Source of the DNA: Massilia sp. Se16.2.3
GTDB taxonomy: Bacteria; Pseudomonadota; Gammaproteobacteria; Burkholderiales; Burkholderiaceae_D
Length of the DNA: 64,000 nt
Assembly (NCBI RefSeq): GCF_014171595.1
Contig: NZ_CP050451.1
Coordinates: forward strand, 4,464,001-4,528,000
Direction: 5' to 3'
Shown here: one piece after another, positions 58,045 through 64,000 of the stretch
Numbering within the stretch: position 1 is the stretch's first letter
How the letters are laid out: each line of letters begins with the position of its first letter
The notes under the pieces: model-generated
What the model was told of the DNA's origin: nothing
Databases searched by the model: none
The model's input: the letters and a program-made list of their open reading frames with translations, nothing else
Program-made: the position numbers and the translations under genes

Positions 58045-59692
58045 CACGACGTCTGCGCGGGCTGGGCTGTAGCGCCGCCCGCATCGACCTTGCGGTTGCG
58101 GCGCAGCAGGTGGCGGATGCGCGCGCTGAGCGCGTCCGGATGATGGGGCTTCTGCAGCAGGTGCACCGAGGCGTCGAGCTTGCCCTCGTGCGCCAGCACC
58201 CCTTCCGCGTAGCCCGAGGTACTCCCAGGATCTGCGCTGCCGGCAAATGCCGATGCAGCACGTCCGCCAGTTCAGTACTGCTCATCGGTCCGGGCATGAT
58301 CACGTCGGTGAACACCAGGTCGATATGGCGCCCGCTCTCGATGATCGCCGCGGCGGCGGCGGCGTCGCCCGCCTGCAGCACGTCGTAGCCGAGCGCGGAC
58401 AGGATCGCGCAGGTCGCGTTGCGCACGTCTTCCTCGTCTTCCACCACCGGGATCGTCTCCAGCCCGCCGTAGAGCGGCAGGTCGGCATGCACCTCGGGCT
58501 CGGCGGCCTCGGTTGCGCTGCGCGGCAGGTAGATGCGCACGCTGGTGCCGCGCCCGACCTCGCTGTCGAGCACGATCTCGCCCCCTGACTGCTTGACGAA
58601 ACCATAGGCCATCGACAGGCCCAGGCCCGTGCCCTGTCCCACCGGCTTGGTGGTGAAAAAAGGTTCGAAGGCGCGCTGCAGCACTTCCGGCGCCATGCCG
58701 CGGCCGGTATCGGCCACTTCCAGCATGACATAGTCGCCCACTGGCAGTGTCCCGTGGCGGTCGGCGCAATGGGCGTCGACATTGCGGGCGCGGATCGTGA
58801 GGGTGCCTACGCCCGCCATGGCGTCGCGCGCGTTGATGGCCAGGTTCAGCAGCACGTTGTTGAGCTGGTTGGGGTCGGCCGTGGTGCTCCACAGGCTCGG
58901 GTCGATGTCGGTGAGGACGCGCGCGCTCGGGCCGATGACGCGGCGCATCATGTCGTCCATCTCGCGCAACAGGTGTCCCGGGTTGAGCACGATCGCCTGC
59001 AGCGGCTGGCGCCGCGCGAAGGCCAGCAGGTGCGAGGACAACTTGGCACCGCGCTCGACACCAGCGAGCGCCATCTCGACGCGGGTGCGCGCGGCATCGT
59101 TCAGGTTGCCGACCAGTTTCAGCAGTTGCAGGTTGCCGCCGATGATTTGCAGGACGTTGTTGAAATCGTGGGCGACGCCGCCGGTCAGCTGGCCGATCGC
59201 TTCCATCTTCTGGGCCTGGTGCAGCGCCGATTCGCTGGCGGCCAGCTGCTGCTGGCTCACGCGCAGCGAGGCAAACGCCGTGTCGCGCTCGCGCCGGGCC
59301 ACGCAGGCATCGCTGTGGTACTGCACCCGGGCGACGAGTTCGCGCGGATCGGGCCACTTGACCATGTAGTCGTTGACGCCGGCCGCAAAGGCCATCGCCT
59401 TGATCTCCGGATCGTCTTCGGAGGACAGCATGATGACGGGGATGTGTTCGGTCTCGCGTACGGCGCGCAGGCGCCGCGTGAACTCGAAGCCGTCGAGGTC
59501 GGGCATGCGCAGGTCGACCAGCACCACCGTGACGTTGAGCTCGCGCGCCAGGTCGACCGCGCGTGCCGGGCTCGACTCGTAGCGCAAGACATGCTTCACG
59601 CAGGTCTTCAGCCCGTGCTCGATGATCTGCTGGGCAAACGGCTCGTCATCGATCAGCAGGATCGAACAGGGATGGGAAGCGTTTTCGATCAT
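58045..59692 (-). CDS. Receiver-kinase-receiver hybrid histidine kinase, frameshifted at C-terminus
   Basis: About 548 aa. N-terminal receiver (ILLIDDEPFAQQ, VVLVDLRMPDLDG), kinase with TGGVAHDFNNVLQII near residue 178, ATPase GTGLGLSMAYGF, and a second receiver (DLVFTDVIMPGP). A one-base change near 58225 alters the last segment; the restored frame reads STSGYAEGVLAHEG and ends ATAQPAQTS. It faces the phytochrome regulator tail to tail. An input receiver suggests it sits downstream of another kinase, possibly the phytochrome. Confidence 0.88.
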
Positions 59693-59872
59693 GGAAGTGG
59701 GAGTCTCATCCGTCGTTGCCGACGGCGCCTGCTTGCATTTTGTAAAAAATTTATTCTACACCAATGTTAACGGCTATTTCATCAATTTCACGATTTCGCT
59801 TGATAGTCCGGCCCGCGCCTCCATCTACGGCCCATCCGTATTGACAGGCCATCCGGCGAAGCGAGGCATTCC

Positions 59873-60166
59873 GTGCAGGATCCATTGTGCCCCTTGTGCG
59901 GGCGTGAACTGGGGAAGGTCAACATCGACCGCCACCACCTGGTTCCCAAGACCTTCAAGGGCAAGGAACAGTTCCCGATCCATAAGATCTGCCACCGCAA
60001 GATCCACTCGGCCTTCACCGAGCGCGAACTGCTGCGCACCTACCATACCTGGGAGGCGCTGCGCGGCCACGAGGACATCCGCGCCTTCATCGCCTGGGTG
60101 GCAAAGAAGCCGCCCGACTTCTATGCGCGTACCTGCACTTCCAACAGCAAGAAGAGCCGGAAATGA
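59873..60166 (+). CDS. Small HNH-type protein
   Basis: 97 aa from GTG 59873 with GAGG upstream. Zinc-knuckle pair CPLCGREL and the HNH-like core DRHHLVPKTFKGK, then HKICHRKIHSAF. The size matches stand-alone HNH proteins of unknown role found widely in Burkholderiales. Not next to phage genes. Confidence 0.75.
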   Translation: MQDPLCPLCGRELGKVNIDRHHLVPKTFKGKEQFPIHKICHRKIHSAFTERELLRTYHTWEALRGHEDIRAFIAWVAKKPPDFYARTCTSNSKKSRK

Positions 60167-60238
60167 CAGATTTGATTCCAGCTTGACAAGCCCGTACCGC
60201 AGTGCGCATGCTGGGCGCTTCGCCTTCCTGGACTGCGC

Positions 60239-61766
60239 ATGAACTTTTCCGATTACCTGCAACACGACGCCACCGCCCTCGCCCAGCTGGTGGCGCGCGG
60301 CGAGACCAGCGCTACCGAACTGCTGGACCTGGCACTGGCGCAGCACGCGCGGGTGCACGGGCGCGTCAATGCCCTCGTACGCTCGCTCGAACCGCAGGCG
60401 CGCGCGCAGCTTGCCCGTCCTCTCTCCGGGCGTCTAGCCGGGGTCCCCTTCCTGATCAAGGATGGCGTCCAGGATTACGCGGGCGTGCCGACCAGTTTCG
60501 GCAGCCGCTCGATGCAGGGCTATGTGCCGGCCGAGCATGCCGCCGTCGTACGGCGCTACCTGGAGGCCGGCCTCGTCATCTTCGGCAAGACCAACCTGCC
60601 CGAATTCGCCCTGAAAGCCGTTACCGATCCGGCGCTGTACGGCCGCGCCAGCAATCCCCGGCACCTCGGCCATACGCCGGGCGGCTCCAGCGGCGGCGCG
60701 ACCGCGGCGGTGGCGGCGGGCATCGTGCCCATGGCGGCCGGCAACGACGGCGGCGGCTCGATCCGCATCCCGGCGGCCTGCTGCGGCCTGTTTGGCCTGC
60801 GCCCTTCGCGTGGACGGGTGTCCTCCGGGCCTGCCATCGGCGAAGTCTGGTTCGGCGCGTCCAGCGAAGGCGTGTTGTCGCGCAGCGTGCGCGATTCGGC
60901 GCTGGCGCTGGACATCCTGGCAGGCCGCGAGCCGGGTGACCCTTTCGATATCGCCGCACCCTCTGCGCCGTATCGCGAGCTGATGTTGCGCGCCCCCGGC
61001 AAGCTGCGCATCGGCTTTTCCACCGTCTCGCCGATCGGCACCGAGGTCCATCCGGAGGCAGTCGCCGCGGTCGAGCGCACCGTGCTGCTGCTGCGCGGAC
61101 TGGGCCATGAGGTCGAGGAGGCGGCGCCCGACGTCGACGGCGCGGCGCTGGCGCAGAGTTTCCTGCACGTGTATTTCGGCCAGGTGCCGGCGATGGTCGC
61201 GCGCGGCCGTGCACTGGGCGCGCGGCCGCGCGATATTGAACTGATGAGCCGGCTGCTGGCGACGCTCGGCGGCAGCGTCTCGGCGGGGCGGCTGACGATG
61301 GAGATGGCGCACTGGAACGGTTTTGCGCGGGCGCTGGCGCGCTTCCACGCGCGCTACGACCTGCTGCTCACGCCCACGCTGGCGCATCCGCCGATCCGCC
61401 ACGGCCAGGGCGACCCGGGCAGGGCGAACAGTTCGTGCTCGACCTGCTCGAGCGCAGCGGCCTGTTCGGCATCCTGGCGCGCCGGGCCTGCTCGAAGGCA
61501 CGGTCGACAAGATCGCGCGCGACAGCTTGCGCTATGTGCCCTTCACCCAGCTGGCGAACCTGACCGGCACGCCGGCGATGTCGGTGCCGCTGCATTGGAC
61601 GGCCGACGGGCTGCCGCTGGGCGTGCAGTTCGTCGGGCGTTTCGGCAGCGAAGACACCCTCTTGCAGCTGGCGCACCAGCTGGAAGGCGCGGCGCCATGG
61701 TTCGACAGGCTGTCGCCGCTGGCGAGGGAAGGCGTGGAGGCTGCAAGCGGGTTGATGCCGGCTTGA
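60239..61766 (+). CDS. Amidase (amidase-signature family), frameshifted
   Basis: About 508 aa. Ser-Ser-Lys catalytic set: Lys in PFLIKDGVQ, Ser in [11 protein letters not shown], and the cis-Ser in [16 protein letters not shown]. Breaks near 61422 and 61480 interrupt it after HGQGDPG; the restored frames give [15 protein letters not shown] and then [14 protein letters not shown] and [20 protein letters not shown]. The amide substrate is not known. Confidence 0.85.
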
Positions 61767-61773
61767 CGGCAAC

Positions 61774-61923
61774 CGTAGGGTGGACTCCTGAGTCCACGCC
61801 GTTTCGCCGGGTAATCAGTGTTGGCTGAGGCAAAGAAGCAGCCCGCTCGACCAGTGCGACGGGGCGTAGGCCTGGCCCGAAACGCAACCGTACAAGCGCG
61901 TGGACTCAGGAGTCCACCCTACG
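61774..61923. repeat. REP-type pair (copy 9)
   Basis: Unit one: CGTAGGGTGGACTCCTGAG then TCCACGCCG. Unit two: GCGCGTGGACTCAGGAG then TCCACCCTACG. Each stem is a perfect GTGGACTC / GAGTCCAC palindrome. It lies between the amidase gene and the tRNA terminator. Confidence 0.82.
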
Positions 61924-61949
61924 TCAACCACGGTCTTGCTGGCGCTGAA

Positions 61950-61985
61950 AAAACAAAAGGCCACGTTTTCACGTGGCCTTCTGCT
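61950..61985 (-). terminator. Terminator of tRNA-Asn copy 1
   Basis: AAGGCCACG / CGTGGCCTT stem with a six-base loop, followed on the minus strand by TTTTGTTTTTT. Confidence 0.85.
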
Positions 61986-61997
61986 TACTACATATTC

Positions 61998-62073
61998 TGG
62001 CTCCCCGACCTGGACTCGAACCAGGGACCTGCGGATTAACAGTCCGTCGCTCTACCGACTGAGCTATCAGGGA
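61998..62073 (-). tRNA. tRNA-Asn (GTT), copy 1
   Basis: 76 bases, read on the minus strand from TCCCTGATAGCTCAG to GGTCGGGGAGCCA, with encoded CCA. The anticodon loop CTGTTAA gives GTT. All arms pair. TATAAT lies 12 bases upstream (62085-62090). Confidence 0.97.
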
Positions 62074-62218
62074 ATTGAGGCAACATTATAGCGGGTGGCG
62101 TGGCGTTTGGCGAGTCCTGTACGAAAATTCAACTTTTGCCCGTCATGCGGGGCTTTGTTAGAGTCGCAGTACGCGCAAGGCCGATAGAGCGCCGGGCTTC
62201 CTGACCGAGGAGACGACC

Positions 62219-63620
62219 ATGAACGTTCACCCAGCGTCAAGCAGTGTCCTTGCCCTGTTGCCCCTGTTGTGTTGCCCGGGCCTTGCCAGCGCCGCGCCAC
62301 CCGACGTCGACAATCCCGCCTGGGGTTGTTATGACGCCATGCCGAAGCACCCCAGCATGGGCGAGAAAGACGCATTCATTGCCGAGCTCGCTCCTGCCGC
62401 AGTCGCCGCCGAGGCAAAGGGCGGCCCACCGGCGGCCGGGCTGCTGGCGATGAGCGCGCTCGAGTCCGGCTTTGGCTGGACGCGGACAGCCGTCTTTGCC
62501 AATAACCTGTTCGGCTGGAAGTTCGTGTCCCCGGCTGCGGCCGGTGGCCGTGCCAGCTGGACACTGCAGTGTCAGCCGGCCTTCGACAAGAACAAGCGCT
62601 ACATCGTCTTTCGCGACCGTACCGACGCACTGTCCTTCGTGGCGGAGCGCTTGAGGACGAACGACAGGTACCGCGGCATTACCGCCCGCTACCACGCCGA
62701 CAAGGCGGCAGGCGTGGATGCGCCCGATGCCGTGGGCACGTGGGTGAAGGGCATCGCGGCGGCCGGCTACAACCCCTTTCCCGACTACCCCGCCAAGGTG
62801 CTGCGCCTGGCAGGCAATTACCGGCACCCCGGCTCGGCGCCCTCCCCGGACAGTTCCCTGCTGCGCTATTCCAGTGCCCGCGGCGAAGCCGCCGCAGCCG
62901 CGCCGCCGCCATCCTCCAGCGCACATGACGCGGCCCCTGGCCGTGCTGGCGAAACGGCTGCCCGCGGCGCGCTACCTGTCGGCCGCATGCGATCCGCGCC
63001 CGCTGAGGGATTGGCCCGGTTACGAAGGCCGCAATGTGACGCGCTGCCGGTACGGTGTCACGAGCGGCGGCAAGACGCTGGGGGCCCTCGTCTACCTGCT
63101 CAATCCTTCGGCGGACAATATCGCCTTGCGGGTGCGGGACGCGTGCAGCCACGTCAAGCTGGCGGGCCATGCCGGTTGTGGCCGCTACCTGGCGTCCATG
63201 ATCGTCAAGCAGAATGGCGGCCAGTTTCCGGTCGCCGGTTTTGTCATCGAGCGCAAGCGCGACGCCGGCGGCACCGGCGAAGATCCGGTGTATCTCGAGT
63301 TTCGCGACGGCACCACGATCCAGAGCACGGACCGGCTCAACTTTACCGATCGGCAGCTGACCGTGGAAGCGATGGAACACGCGGCGCGCGCCCCGGTACG
63401 CGATAGCCGCCGGATCGCGCGGATTGCCAACGCGACCCGTGCCGACTACCGCAGCGCAGGAGGAACCGAGCCCGTTGGCAGCACTCCGGACGACGACCGG
63501 CTCAAGCGCTGGCCGGCGGCAATCCGGGCGAACGAACTGCATGCCCAGGACACCGGCGAGGACCTGCTCTTGCGCGGCGTTGCCGTGCGACTGCGGGCAA
63601 GCCTGGAAGGAGCGAAATGA
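62219..63620 (+). CDS. Exported glucosaminidase-domain protein, frameshifted
   Basis: About 465 aa. Signal peptide SSVLALLPLLCCPGLASA. A glucosaminidase (FlgJ/LytG-like) domain spans about 45-200: LLAMSALESGFGWTRTAV with the catalytic-type Glu, NNLFGWK and FPDYPAKVLRLAGNY. A one-base change near 62925 separates it from a second, unrecognised domain (LRDWPGYEGRNVTRCRYGVT). Likely a peptidoglycan hydrolase. It lies between tRNA-Asn copies 1 and 2, on the opposite strand. Confidence 0.72.
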
Positions 63621-63647
63621 GAAACCCTGCCCTGCGTGAAGCTCAAC

Positions 63648-63684
63648 GAAAAAAGGGCCGCGTGATGAACGCGGCCCTTTTTTT
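63648..63684. terminator. Terminator shared by glucosaminidase gene and tRNA-Asn copy 2
   Basis: AAAGGGCCGCG / CGCGGCCCTTT stem with A and T runs on either side, so it can serve both convergent units. Confidence 0.88.
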
Positions 63685-63697
63685 CGACTTCGTATTC

Positions 63698-63773
63698 TGG
63701 CTCCCCGACCTGGACTCGAACCAGGGACCTGCGGATTAACAGTCCGTCGCTCTACCGACTGAGCTATCAGGGA
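63698..63773 (-). tRNA. tRNA-Asn (GTT), copy 2
   Basis: 76 bases, same sequence as copy 1 with encoded CCA. The six bases after the CCA end and the first eight upstream (TTGAGG side) are also shared with copy 1. Confidence 0.97.
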
Positions 63774-63785
63774 ATTGAGGTAGGC

Positions 63786-63813
63786 ATTATAGCTGCTCAG
63801 CCGTATTGCGCAA
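63786..63813 (-). promoter_or_regulatory. Promoter of tRNA-Asn copy 2
   Basis: On the minus strand, TTGCGC, 16 bases, TATAAT, about 12 bases before the tRNA. Copy 1 has the same TATAAT at the same distance. Confidence 0.65.
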
Positions 63814-63884
63814 GGGCTGCACGAAACTTTGTCGTGAAAGCAAGGGCAGCCCGATGAAACATGCACGCTGCACGGGGACGAAAA

Positions 63885-63912
63885 AAAAGCGCCGATTGCT
63901 CGACGCTTTTTT
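63885..63912 (-). terminator. Terminator of tRNA-Asn copy 3
   Basis: AAAAGCGTCG / CGGCGCTTTT stem on the minus strand with one mismatch, followed by T residues. Confidence 0.75.
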
Positions 63913-63919
63913 CGTATTC

Positions 63920-63995
63920 TGGCTCCCCGACCTGGACTCGAACCAGGGACCTGCGGATTAACAGTCCGTCGCTCTACCGACTGAGCTATCAGGGA
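63920..63995 (-). tRNA. tRNA-Asn (GTT), copy 3
   Basis: 76 bases, same sequence as copies 1 and 2, ending four or five bases before the right window edge, so its promoter is outside. Confidence 0.96.
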
Positions 63996-64000
63996 ATTGC

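Noticed and set aside
59873..60166. HNH protein as part of a phage or restriction island
   Set aside because: Neighbours are a sensor kinase and an amidase; no methyltransferase, terminase or integrase is nearby.

Overview
The window is high-GC DNA from a beta-proteobacterium, most likely the Oxalobacteraceae (Massilia or a close relative). The evidence is the gene order pssA / ilvC-ilvN-ilvB / ECF sigma factor-DUF3619-DUF3106-RDD, a complete isc operon (iscR-S-U-A-hscB-hscA-fdx), rpsO-pnp, and the general protein style. The genus is an inference. No phage, CRISPR array, rRNA operon or intact transposase is visible.

Layout. 0-3.6 kb (minus): a stressosome cluster, rsbR-rsbS-rsbT, then a fused RsbT-like ATPase/SpoIIE phosphatase and an RsbT-like/histidine-kinase protein cut by the window edge. 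3.8-10.1 kb: DUF1444 protein, pnp, rpsO, a BamE-like lipoprotein, a proline-rich membrane protein and pssA. 10.4-20.6 kb: an accessory block bounded on both sides by REP-type repeats. It holds a SIMPL-domain protein, a 3' remnant of a second SIMPL gene, and a run of mostly exported proteins: a Tat-type GMC oxidoreductase, a secreted unknown, an AraC regulator, a CrtC-like protein, two zinc phospholipase C-like paralogues, a parvulin-type isomerase and a helical unknown. 20.6-30.8 kb: branched-chain amino-acid synthesis (ilvC, ilvN, ilvB), a sulfonate-type ABC transporter with a TauD-like dioxygenase, and the sigma factor-DUF3619-DUF3106-RDD group. 31-39.6 kb: a pseudouridine synthase, threonine aldolase and methyltransferase, then the isc operon with an IscR-like site upstream of iscR. 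39.8-47.8 kb: a divergent uracil-DNA glycosylase, a CBS protein, maleylacetoacetate isomerase plus a FAH-family hydrolase with a LysR gene, ChaC, a truncated sigma-54 regulator beside two foldback elements, an SOS-box-preceded radical SAM protein and a DTW-domain protein. 47.9-59.7 kb: hybrid histidine kinases, two alpha/beta hydrolases and a bacteriophytochrome with a response regulator. 59.9-64 kb: an HNH protein, an amidase, and three near-identical tRNA-Asn genes with a glucosaminidase gene between the first two.

Two patterns run through the window. First, nine intergenic loci carry hairpins with a GTAG-type foot. Stem sequences differ between copies but stay paired, as in REP/BIME elements mobilised by RAYT transposases. 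Several sit between genes of the isc and ilv operons. Second, about 25 single-base frameshifts interrupt otherwise well-conserved genes, often at G or C runs. They are concentrated at 11.8-19.3 kb and 47.6-51.6 kb. Residual sequencing or assembly errors explain most of them better than real gene decay, so I give merged extents for these genes and name the frameshift positions.

The best candidates for something undescribed are the exported lipid-active cluster at 11.8-20.5 kb, the covarying REP family, and the stressosome wired to a histidine kinase.
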